From NCBI GenBank assembly GCA_965229355.1, contig OZ245869.1, forward strand, positions 3,348,001 to 3,412,000: DNA of 64,000 nt. The letters run 5' to 3'. The notes below the pieces were generated by a model. It was not told where the DNA came from and made no database searches. It was given only the letters and a program-made list of their open reading frames with translations. How positions within the stretch are numbered: position 1 is the stretch's first letter; the number at the start of each line of letters is the position of its first letter. This DNA comes from GCA-2737725 sp965229355 (GTDB lineage Bacteria > Pseudomonadota > Alphaproteobacteria > Rhodospirillales > Rhodospirillaceae). Position numbers and translations under genes: made by a program. Below, piece after piece: positions 17,493 through 25,063 of the stretch.

Positions 17493-18923
17493 ATGAGCGC
17501 GATTTGGGATGTTATTGTTGTCGGTGCAGGCACGGCCGGATTGCCTACCGCAATGCACGCTTCGCAGCGCGGTGCGAAGGTCCTGGTCGTGGAAGTCTCT
17601 GATCGGATTGGGGGAACGCTGCATTTATCCAGCGGCTCATTCAGTGCGGCAGGAACTTCGCTGCAGCGCAGCAAAAACATCGAAGACAGTCCTGAGAAGC
17701 ATTTCCAGGATGGCCTGCGAATCAACCACGGCACCGGCAACAAAACCCTGATGCGCCTGTGGCAGGATAATGCCGCCGCCGCCTACGAATGGCTGATGAG
17801 CATTGGGATGAAATACCCCGACAACCAGCCCGAGGCGGTGCGGGGGCATGAGCCTTACGACACAGCCCGCATTTATACGCCAGCCAATGCTGGGGTCGGT
17901 TATGTGGACGCGTTCCAGCCCGCCTTCGAGAAAATGGTTGCGCAAGGCAACCTGACCCTGATGCTGAAAACCGAGATGCTTGATCTGGTGACCGACCAAT
18001 CCGGCGTGAAGGGCATTAAGGTCAAAACTGCCGACGGAAAGACCGAAGAGATTTTGGGCCGTAACGTTGTGCTGGCTGCCGGGGGGTATGCCAACAACGA
18101 AGCCATGTGGCGTGAACTGCATGACCGTCCGCGCCGCGTTTACACCAATCCCTATTCAATGGGTAAAGGTATCCAAATCGCGCGCAAATACGGCGCGCAG
18201 CTTGAAGGTGCCGAAGAAGTAATCATGACCTTCGGTGGCACGCAGTGCTTGGATGATCCGAACAAAGTTTGGATTCATGCAAAGACACAACCCAGCATGC
18301 GCGAGCCGTGGGAGATTTATGTCAATCTGAAGGGCGAGCGCTTTATGCCTGAAGATGACAAAAACCCCGACACGCGTGAGCGTGCGTTGATGCTGCAAGA
18401 CGATTGGGCGTGCTGGTGCATTTACGACCAAGGTATCGTTGATAAGTCACCGTCGCCGTTCTTCTTGTGGGATGAAGAAAAAGTGGCGCGCGCTTTCGCG
18501 ACCAATTCGAACTATCGCAAAGCAAATACGCTGGATGAGTTGGCCACTTTGACTGGCTTGCCCGCAAAGACGCTAAAGCAAACCGTAAAGCGCTACAATG
18601 ATGGCCAAGCGGTTGGACACGATGCACTTGGGCGCACGTTTATGCCAGCACCCATCACCACAGGTCCGTTCTATGCGGTGAAATTGTATTCCATCACCGT
18701 CGTCAGCTTTGCCGGTGTGACGGTGGATACGAATTTGCGTGTGCTGGATGCCGCCAAAAAGCCGATCCCGAATTTGTATGCGGTCGGCGAAATGCTGGGC
18801 ATGGGCATTTTCGGCAACGCATATTTAGGTGGCTCATCAGTCTCGGGTGCGATTACATTGGGCCGCTTATTGGGTCATTCCATTCTGAATTGGTCAGAGA
18901 CTGGAGCGATGGCCGCAGAATAA
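17493..18923 (+). CDS. FAD-binding fumarate reductase / ketosteroid-dehydrogenase-like flavoprotein
   Basis: A 476-residue protein of the FAD_binding_2 family (fumarate reductase flavoproteins, 3-ketosteroid delta-1-dehydrogenases, urocanate reductases). The dinucleotide motif is VIVVGAGTAGLPTAMHA at the N-terminus with the acidic VVEVSDRIGG after it. FAD-contacting VVLAAGGYANNEAMW lies mid-protein, and the C-terminal GEMLGMGIFGNAYLGGSSVSGAITLGR closes the flavin site. There is no signal peptide or heme domain, so it is cytosolic and needs another electron partner. The ATG at 17493 follows a strong GGAGGGG; the upstream in-frame ATGs precede that SD. Substrate is unknown; oxidation of a steroid-like or alpha,beta-unsaturated acid is possible. 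It is followed by a 137-aa gene after 10 bases. Confidence 0.82.
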   Translation: MSAIWDVIVVGAGTAGLPTAMHASQRGAKVLVVEVSDRIGGTLHLSSGSFSAAGTSLQRSKNIEDSPEKHFQDGLRINHGTGNKTLMRLWQDNAAAAYEWLMSIGMKYPDNQPEAVRGHEPYDTARIYTPANAGVGYVDAFQPAFEKMVAQGNLTLMLKTEMLDLVTDQSGVKGIKVKTADGKTEEILGRNVVLAAGGYANNEAMWRELHDRPRRVYTNPYSMGKGIQIARKYGAQLEGAEEVIMTFGGTQCLDDPNKVWIHAKTQPSMREPWEIYVNLKGERFMPEDDKNPDTRERALMLQDDWACWCIYDQGIVDKSPSPFFLWDEEKVARAFATNSNYRKANTLDELATLTGLPAKTLKQTVKRYNDGQAVGHDALGRTFMPAPITTGPFYAVKLYSITVVSFAGVTVDTNLRVLDAAKKPIPNLYAVGEMLGMGIFGNAYLGGSSVSGAITLGRLLGHSILNWSETGAMAAE

Positions 18924-18933
18924 ACTGAGCTTC

Positions 18934-19347
18934 ATGGGTACGATTTACGCTGCCAAAAGTAAGGCGCTTCAGGAATGGGGTGCTGATGTCGGGATTAGTA
19001 AGAACATCTACAAGGTGGGCTTAACCGACGATGCGTCTGACATTACCAAAGCCCTGAATGATGCATCTGTGCTGGGTCAGGCTGATTGGAAAGTGTTGGC
19101 CACGCGTGATGTGCCCGAAATGACTGACGAAGATGAGATGCTGGCAAAGTTGGCCCAGCGCCTCAAACTCGTTGATCCCAATTATTATCCGAAGTTGAAG
19201 GGTACGCGCAGTGTGTTCCGGTTGAACGACAATGATGTGGCAACGCATTTGGTGTTCAAGCAAACCATGGCGGGCGAACAGCCGAAGGTAAAAAAACCGT
19301 CTCCGGCGGAAATTGGTAATTATCTGATCGAGAATGCGCTGAAATAA
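18934..19347 (+). CDS. Small unknown protein cotranscribed with the flavoprotein
   Basis: A 137-residue soluble protein. The opening GTIYAAKSKALQEWGADVG...IYKVGLTDD vaguely recalls the start of GIY-YIG/T5orf172-like domains, where a G-x-IY strand is followed by K-x-G-x-T, but I do not see their catalytic Arg and Glu clearly, so this is only a resemblance. The rest is mixed helix and strand with a Lys/Pro-rich hinge (KVKKPSPAE). Ten bases separate it from the flavoprotein stop, pointing to one transcript. No function is claimed. Confidence 0.65.
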   Translation: MGTIYAAKSKALQEWGADVGISKNIYKVGLTDDASDITKALNDASVLGQADWKVLATRDVPEMTDEDEMLAKLAQRLKLVDPNYYPKLKGTRSVFRLNDNDVATHLVFKQTMAGEQPKVKKPSPAEIGNYLIENALK

Positions 19348-19361
19348 CGAAGAGCAGTAGT

Positions 19362-19604
19362 TCAGCGCTTTTTCTTTTTAAATTTTCGCCCGACTGTCAC
19401 CATCAGCCAGCGTGCCAAACGGCGCGCAGGTGGGAAGTCGATCGCGAGGATGAAAAGCCCCACAGGCACCATCCAGAAGCCTAAGATGGGCAGGAAACCT
19501 AAGAACCCAAAAATCACCAACAAAATACCAATGGGCACGCGCACCCATGGTGTATCGGGCAGATGATCTTTCAGCCACTTGCGAATTTTAGAAACACGAT
19601 CCAA
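19362..19604 (-). CDS. Small PGPGW-like inner-membrane protein
   Basis: An 80-residue protein with a short basic amphipathic N-terminus, then two close membrane segments around IGILLVIFGFLGFLPILGFWMVPVGLFILAID (within residues 25-57), and a basic C-terminus ending KKKKR. The G-F-L-G-F-L-P-x-L-G-F-W-M-x-P-x-G pattern resembles the PGPGW family of small putative transmembrane proteins. The apparent start is TTG at 19604 with AGG 8 bases upstream. It faces the 137-aa gene convergently with a 14-base gap. Function unknown. Confidence 0.7.
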   Translation of the reverse strand: MDRVSKIRKWLKDHLPDTPWVRVPIGILLVIFGFLGFLPILGFWMVPVGLFILAIDFPPARRLARWLMVTVGRKFKKKKR

Positions 19605-19668
19605 TGCGGCAACCTATCTGGTAACAACATCAACGTTATTACCAGAAACGGTTGGAATCGGGCAGAAG

Positions 19669-21735
19669 TTAGGCGTGCATAGCTTGTAATTGTGATTTGC
19701 GAACTTGCACGACCTTTTCGGCATCACGTCCGATCAACTCTTGATAGTGACTGAACCTGGAATCGTAGGTTCCCACACCTTGGGAAATGGAGCGTATTTC
19801 AGTGATGAGTGTCGCCATTTCTGATTCAGGCATGTGAACTTTAATCACATCCCAGCCAGGCCAGTTTTCGCGCGTATCGAAGCCCATAATTTGGGCGCGG
19901 TGCTGGGTGAGGGCGCGTTGTACCTTCGATGTGAATTCGTTGGGGACTGCGACAGCCACTTCATCAATCGGTTCAAGCAACACAGGCTCGCACTCTGGTA
20001 ACCCTTCTGTCATCGCAATACGCCCTGCCGTGCGGAACGCCTGATCGGAACTATCGACGCTGTGATATTGGCCATCAAACAAGTTCACGGCCACATCAAC
20101 GACGGTGAACCCTAAAGGTCCACGCACGGTGTTATCGCGCACACCGGCCTCGACAGCAGGGATAAAGTTCTTCGGCACAACACCGCCGACAATGCTGTCA
20201 GTGAATTTCACGCCTGCGCCACGCGGTAGCGGTTTGATCTCGACTTTGATGTCTGCGAACTGGCCATGTCCGCCCGATTGGCGCTTGAAACGCGCATGAT
20301 GTGTCGCGCTTTTCTTGATGGTTTCGCGATACGGAATTTGTGCGGACCTGACGTCAACAACCAAATCGAATTTTCGCTTCAACCGTTCTGTTGCAATGAT
20401 GAGATGAATATCGCCTTGGCCTTTCAGAAGCAGTTCTGATGTTTCGGCAATGTGTTGGACCGACAGCGACGGGTCTTCTTCGCAGAGCTTGCGTAAGCCA
20501 TCACCCAATTTCACATCGTCTTTGCGGTCTTTTGTCGAAACAGCCACGGCATAAAGTGGTGTCGGCGGTATCGCCCAAACTTTCGGCTTTAAATGTCCAT
20601 CGGTGGCCAGGATATCGCCTGTGAAAACGCCTTCTAATTTTGTTAGCGCAACCACATCGCCCGTCATCACAGTGTTGACACGCGCTTTACCCAATTTGGG
20701 TTCGGCGCCGTCTTGCATGTTGGTGACGCGGTGACCGGCCAGTGTGTCGCCGTCTTTCAGCGTGCCACGCCAAACGCGGAGCAGCGACATTTTGCCAATA
20801 TGGGGCGCATGAATAGTCTTATATATTTGCGTCACATGCTCGCCGGGCGGAATGGCGCGTTGTAATGCTGTCGCGGCAGGCGAGGGCACTTCATGGCGCA
20901 GGGCTTTCAAAAGCCGAGTTACGCCATGCTGATGTTCCGCCGCACCAATCATCACTGGGACAATCAGATCTTCCGCGAGATCTTTGGACAGTTGTTTATA
21001 AACCTCGGCCTTATCGGGGACGATATCGTCCAACAACTTTTCCATTAGTTCATCGTCAAAATCGGATAACTTTTCAAGCAGTGTGCGGCGCGCGTCTTCC
21101 GTGCCATCGCCACTGGCTTTCGATAAATCAATCCGCTCTGACTGCTGATCGAGTTTGTAGTGATACGCGCGCTCGGCCACCAAATCGATGTAACCGGTGA
21201 TCGTGTTGTCTTCCGCGACGAGCGGAATGTGCCTTAGCACTAAAGGCCGTGCAGATTGCGCCTGGGCTGCTGCGAGAATATCGCGGACAGAGCCTTGGGC
21301 CGCATCCATTTTGTTGATGAATAAGATGTGCGGGATTTTGTGATCGTCTAAGAACCGCAGCGTGCTGCCCAGTGACAGCATTTTGTGGGGATCGGCTTCC
21401 GCCACCACAATCACCGCATCGGCCATCAACATGCCTTGGTGTGCTTCCTGCACTAAATCGACAGCGCCAGGGCAATCAATCAGCACCCAACTATCATTCA
21501 AATAAGAAAACCGAACTGGGGTCAGTTCGGTTGACATTTGACGCGCACGGGCTTCGGGGGATGTGTCGCTGACGGTCGAGCGATCAACAATCCGCCCGCG
21601 TTTTGTAATTGTATTGGCCGCGAGCAACATGCTCTCGACTAAAGTTGTCTTTCCGCTGGATTGGGGCCCGACCAGGGCCACGCATCTTGTGCCCTTGGGG
21701 TTTCCTTTTGTGCCTTGAGTGACAGGGTCTGACAT
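19669..21735 (-). CDS. Elongation factor G-like translational GTPase (EF-G paralogue)
   Basis: A 688-residue translational GTPase with domains I-V in EF-G order. G1 is GPQSSGKT (23-30), G3 is DCPGAV (87-92) and G4 is NKMD (141-144). Domain IV contains SGGHGQFADIKVEI and GGVVPKNFIPAVEAG, and domain V ends the protein. In canonical EF-G the G3 box is DTPGH, with the His activating water; here Ala91 replaces it. The EF-G-like subgroup commonly lacks the standard G3 sequence, so this is a paralogue rather than the housekeeping fusA; no ribosomal protein or tuf genes surround it. The ATG at 21735 follows GGAAGGAA; 32 upstream codons were excluded. Ribosome-linked function is inferred. Confidence 0.88.
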   Translation of the reverse strand: MSDPVTQGTKGNPKGTRCVALVGPQSSGKTTLVESMLLAANTITKRGRIVDRSTVSDTSPEARARQMSTELTPVRFSYLNDSWVLIDCPGAVDLVQEAHQGMLMADAVIVVAEADPHKMLSLGSTLRFLDDHKIPHILFINKMDAAQGSVRDILAAAQAQSARPLVLRHIPLVAEDNTITGYIDLVAERAYHYKLDQQSERIDLSKASGDGTEDARRTLLEKLSDFDDELMEKLLDDIVPDKAEVYKQLSKDLAEDLIVPVMIGAAEHQHGVTRLLKALRHEVPSPAATALQRAIPPGEHVTQIYKTIHAPHIGKMSLLRVWRGTLKDGDTLAGHRVTNMQDGAEPKLGKARVNTVMTGDVVALTKLEGVFTGDILATDGHLKPKVWAIPPTPLYAVAVSTKDRKDDVKLGDGLRKLCEEDPSLSVQHIAETSELLLKGQGDIHLIIATERLKRKFDLVVDVRSAQIPYRETIKKSATHHARFKRQSGGHGQFADIKVEIKPLPRGAGVKFTDSIVGGVVPKNFIPAVEAGVRDNTVRGPLGFTVVDVAVNLFDGQYHSVDSSDQAFRTAGRIAMTEGLPECEPVLLEPIDEVAVAVPNEFTSKVQRALTQHRAQIMGFDTRENWPGWDVIKVHMPESEMATLITEIRSISQGVGTYDSRFSHYQELIGRDAEKVVQVRKSQLQAMHA

Positions 21736-21913
21736 GGGGTGTTCCTTCCATTCCAAACAACTGCGGCAGAGCGGGGTGATGCTGAAAGCATCAAGGCGCT
21801 TCGTCGTGTGTGCTAATTTTTCGTCATACAAGCTTTTCTAAAAACATTCTGGTGGGGCTTATTCTCTCGTGGTGCTTACTTTATCAAATCTGGTGCGCTG
21901 GTCACGACTGCAA

Positions 21914-22336
21914 TTATGGCAACGACTTTTGTGCTGGCGGGCCTTTTAACTCGATTGTGTTTCCGTCCGGGTCGTTCACATAAATGGATGGGCCGTTACC
22001 TTCAGCGCCATATCTTGTGGCGACATCGTCAGGTGCATGGCCGTGTTGACGTAATAGGGTCAGAATTGCTGACGCATCAAATGGCTCTACCCGCAAACAC
22101 AAATGATCCATGTTTCGGCCTTCAACCCCAGGGCCTGCGCCCATTTTACGACCCAGATCAGAATCAATTTCAACGAGATCAATCAGCGATGATCCAGCGC
22201 GCAGTTGCGTCATGCCACGGCCTTTTAATTCGCGTTCGATCTCACATCCCAAAATGTCGCGGTAGAAAGCCAGCGCGCGCGGCAAATCGCGGATCCGTAA
22301 AACAACATGGTCGATTTCGCGAATGCGAATTGTCAT
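21914..22336 (-). CDS. VOC-family (glyoxalase/dioxygenase-fold) protein
   Basis: A 140-residue single VOC module. It opens IDHVVLRIRDLPRALAFYRDILG, a typical first beta-alpha-beta with a likely metal His, and has a second repeat MDHLCLRVEPFD ... IYVNDPDGNTIEL whose His and final Glu complete the usual metal set. Length fits glyoxalase-I-like lyases and small antibiotic-resistance thiol transferases; the substrate cannot be told from sequence. I chose the ATG at 22336, where AGG lies 5 bases upstream, rather than the 20-codon extension. Confidence 0.8.
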   Translation of the reverse strand: MTIRIREIDHVVLRIRDLPRALAFYRDILGCEIERELKGRGMTQLRAGSSLIDLVEIDSDLGRKMGAGPGVEGRNMDHLCLRVEPFDASAILTLLRQHGHAPDDVATRYGAEGNGPSIYVNDPDGNTIELKGPPAQKSLP

Positions 22337-22472
22337 TTGTGCCTGTTCATCATGCTCGCCAAGAGCGTGATATGTATTTAAGTTGGGTTTTTGCACTCGT
22401 GGCGATTATACGCTTCTGCCACTGATCGTGAACTGCCCGGATCGTGACTTATACGTATGGTAAAGTTGATCG

Positions 22473-22886
22473 ATGAAAATCTTTAAATCTCATCTTGGAC
22501 GCCTGATTGCTTTGGGCTTAGCGCTATCACCAGTTGCGCCTGCTGTGGCGCAGGATATGGGCGAGAACGGAATGGCAATTCCGTCGTTCTTTTTCTCAGG
22601 GTCTGAGAGGCGAGGACGCGAGGCCTGCGAAAATCGCCTCCCTGAATGCCGCCCTGCGATCCGTGCGCAGATGTCGCTCGAGCGTGACATCTCGCTGTTT
22701 TTCCCATGGATCGCGTTGGGCGGTGCGGCGCTGGTGATTTTGTCGATTGCGCGTAAACGTGAAAAGCAAAAGACAGCCAGCCGTAAGCTCGCTAAAGCCC
22801 ATCACGTGTCAGGCGCTCACAGAAAGATGGGTGAGGACAGCCCGCAAGAATCGGCCCGTTCGCAAGAAACAGATGACCGCTTTTAA
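22473..22886 (+). CDS. Membrane-anchored hypothetical protein with signal peptide
   Basis: A 137-residue product with a signal peptide ending APAVAQ (about residue 27). A short periplasmic stretch with two cysteines (ACENRLPECRP) follows, then one membrane span (FFPWIALGGAALVILSIA) and a basic, then acidic, cytoplasmic tail. The paired cysteines in a 60-residue exposed segment could be disulfide-bonded. I do not recognise the family. It stands alone between two VOC genes of opposite strand. Confidence 0.6.
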   Translation: MKIFKSHLGRLIALGLALSPVAPAVAQDMGENGMAIPSFFFSGSERRGREACENRLPECRPAIRAQMSLERDISLFFPWIALGGAALVILSIARKREKQKTASRKLAKAHHVSGAHRKMGEDSPQESARSQETDDRF

Positions 22887-22901
22887 AGCGTCGGTCGTAC
22901 G

Positions 22902-23798
22902 CTAGCGGTTATCAAGATTGGGTGTTTCGACCAACTCGTGCAATTCACCCGAGGGGCCTTTAATCACGCCGACGCGGCGTCCGTTATAAGGGCGTCCTTG
23001 TATGATTGCGGGCGGTTTGACGAACGGCACGCCGATCTTCGATAAGCTTTGCACTTCAAAGGCGACTAATGCAGTGCTTGGTGGTAAATCGCCGGGGCGT
23101 GTTTCGCGGTCGATGGTTCCTTGCGGGTATTGGTCAATCTCGACCAAAAACGGCCCACCGATATCGACGGTGGAGAGCGGATGTTTCATTTCCAAATCGA
23201 AGCCGCGCACTTTATTCAGGGCCGACATGCGCACGGGTTGCGGTTCGGATACTTTGTTTTTCAACACATCACGATAGAAGGAAATCAACTCAGCGATATC
23301 GCGCCCGCCGTTGATGACGATGAACGGACGATCCACGAACGAGTCCGCCATGCCCAGCCCAAAGCTGGCATCCGTCACTGTTGTTAAATACAGCAGTTCT
23401 TTTGCAGGGCCGATCACCTGCATGGCTTTGATTTTGTCAGTGGTCGATAAATTGCGCGGCGTGCCCACCACTTCAAACGGCGAATTCTTCAGTTTCTCGT
23501 AAACCGCATCCACGTCTTTCACCAAAATCTCGGTGGAGTTCCAGCCGTAGGTGCTGAGCGCCTTGTAGTTGGGGTAGGCGTCTGTCGCGATGAAGCGCAA
23601 GAAGCAGTTCGCACCGCTTTCAGGCTGCATGACGATGTAGGATTTACCTGCGACCAGTGGCGTGCCCCAAACTTCGGCCAAGTCTGCTGAAATTTGCCCG
23701 CGTTCGACAACCTTATAGCCCAGGTACCCACCATAGGCTTCTTCAATGGGCGCTAAGTTTGAAACAACCATTGTGACGGCGACGATCGGTCCAAGCAT
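22902..23798 (-). CDS. Two-module VOC-family protein
   Basis: A 298-residue protein made of two VOC halves. The first opens VAVTMVVSNLAPIEEAYGGYLGYKVVERG; the second, from about residue 155, opens RPFIVINGGRDIAELISFYRDVLKN. The usual metal-binding His at the start of each half is not obvious, so it may be a non-catalytic or differently liganded member. The C-terminal RRVGVIKGPSGELHELVE is the strongest VOC-like end. The ATG at 23798 is taken. It is followed upstream in the same direction by the carboxylesterase gene, 30 bases away; the two may be cotranscribed. Confidence 0.72.
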   Translation of the reverse strand: MLGPIVAVTMVVSNLAPIEEAYGGYLGYKVVERGQISADLAEVWGTPLVAGKSYIVMQPESGANCFLRFIATDAYPNYKALSTYGWNSTEILVKDVDAVYEKLKNSPFEVVGTPRNLSTTDKIKAMQVIGPAKELLYLTTVTDASFGLGMADSFVDRPFIVINGGRDIAELISFYRDVLKNKVSEPQPVRMSALNKVRGFDLEMKHPLSTVDIGGPFLVEIDQYPQGTIDRETRPGDLPPSTALVAFEVQSLSKIGVPFVKPPAIIQGRPYNGRRVGVIKGPSGELHELVETPNLDNR

Positions 23799-23828
23799 GG
23801 GAAAAACCTTTTCAAGCCCGTTTTGATT

Positions 23829-24524
23829 TTAAGCGAGTTTTGATTTTAAGAAAGTAGCCGCGCGCGTGGCGCCTGTTGGATCAATGCCATGCTGTAAGCC
23901 TGGAACAATCATGGCATCGAAGGGGACGTTATTTGCGGTCAGCACTTTTTTGATCTCGCCAAAGGCTTCAATCGGCACAACCGGATCGGCTTCGCCATGC
24001 ACCAATAAAATCGGCGGGCGTGACTTGATTGCAGTGCCAAGCTTACTTGCGCCAACAATGGCCCCAGAGAAGCCGACAATACCTGCCAATGCTTCAGTGC
24101 GGCGCAAGCCGACGTGCAAGGACATCATAGTGCCTTGCGAGAAGCCAATGAGCGCCACTTTGTTTGCGGGCAACGCATGGTGCGCCATCACGTTATCAAT
24201 GTAGCTGTTCAGAAAGCCCTCGGCTTTTTCAGCGCCACCTAACATGGTGTCGTAAATGCCAGGTGCGGTGGCAGAACTGCGGCGTAGCGCTTCCGGGTCG
24301 TAGCCTTGCAACGTGAACCACTGGTAACTCCCAGAGAAACCGCCTTCCCAGCGCTCGGGCGCATTGGGTGAATAAAATACGGTGTTGGGCAAGCTTTGCG
24401 CGAAGAAGGGCGCGAGGCCAATCAAGTCGTCGCCATTCGAGCCATAGCCATGAAGAAGAATGACAGCACTCTTTGCATTTGCGCCGTCAGAAGGGGGGAG
24501 TGTAGGGCCAGTAGGTGTGGGCAT
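23829..24524 (-). CDS. Phospholipase/carboxylesterase family alpha/beta hydrolase
   Basis: A 231-residue member of the Abhydrolase_2 family (YpfH and carboxylesterase-like). The triad is S129 in GFSQG, D180 in HGEADPVVP and H212 in GLQHGID. The oxyanion strand is VILLHGYGSNGDDL. It probably hydrolyses short or medium acyl esters in the cytosol. The ATG at 24524 fits the family N-terminus; an in-frame TTG at 24569 would add 15 hydrophobic residues but has no better ribosome site. It is divergent from the NTF2-like gene. Confidence 0.85.
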   Translation of the reverse strand: MPTPTGPTLPPSDGANAKSAVILLHGYGSNGDDLIGLAPFFAQSLPNTVFYSPNAPERWEGGFSGSYQWFTLQGYDPEALRRSSATAPGIYDTMLGGAEKAEGFLNSYIDNVMAHHALPANKVALIGFSQGTMMSLHVGLRRTEALAGIVGFSGAIVGASKLGTAIKSRPPILLVHGEADPVVPIEAFGEIKKVLTANNVPFDAMIVPGLQHGIDPTGATRAATFLKSKLA

Positions 24525-24578
24525 GACTGAACTGTGAAGAATGAAAGCTGAAAAAGGGGTGAGCAACAAAACTGACTT

Positions 24579-24593
24579 AAGCTAGTCTAGCTT
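24579..24593. promoter_or_regulatory. Palindromic candidate operator
   Basis: AAGCTAG and CTAGCTT flank a single central T, giving perfect 7-base half-sites in the divergent gap between the carboxylesterase and the NTF2-like gene. The position suits a shared repressor site, but 7-base palindromes also occur by chance, and no regulator gene is adjacent. Confidence 0.3.
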
Positions 24594-24637
24594 TTCGCAA
24601 CTCGCATCAGTTTAATTCAATTTATTGGGTCTGCGTC

Positions 24638-25057
24638 ATGACAGAACGCGATGCCGTCTTGTTCGCTCATGCAGCGTTTTACGCGGCGTTTTCAAACCGT
24701 GACACGAAAGCCATGGGCGAGGCGTGGTCGACCACCAAACCTGTATCGTGCATTCATCCAGGCTGGGACATTATCTGCGGGCGCGACGAGGTCCTGCAAA
24801 GCTGGCAAGGCATCTTACGCAATCCCAATTCACCGAAAGTCAAAATACATAATGAGCGCGTCACTGTGTGTGGCGATACGGCCATTGTGACGTGTGTTGA
24901 GGAATTGAACGGCGATCAACTGTGTATTGCCACGAACGTTTTTACGCGTGATGGTTCGATGTGGCACTTGGTGCATCATCATGGTGGCCCAGCCAATATC
25001 GATCCGGCGTCGCTAGAGCCAAGCGAGGATGAAAAGCCGAGAGGGCCGGTAAACTAA
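24638..25057 (+). CDS. SnoaL/NTF2-like domain protein
   Basis: A 139-residue protein of the SnoaL-like/ketosteroid-isomerase fold. The helix AVLFAHAAFYAAFSNRDTKAMGEAWS opens the fold, followed by VSCIHPGWDIICGRDEVLQSWQGIL and a sheet (VTVCGDTAIVTCVEE ... WHLVHHHGGP). This pattern is typical of the SnoaL_3/DUF4440 group, whose members range from isomerases to stress-linked proteins with no known activity. The gene ends 6 bases from the stop of the convergent helicase gene. Confidence 0.75.
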   Translation: MTERDAVLFAHAAFYAAFSNRDTKAMGEAWSTTKPVSCIHPGWDIICGRDEVLQSWQGILRNPNSPKVKIHNERVTVCGDTAIVTCVEELNGDQLCIATNVFTRDGSMWHLVHHHGGPANIDPASLEPSEDEKPRGPVN

Positions 25058-25063
25058 GTAGAC

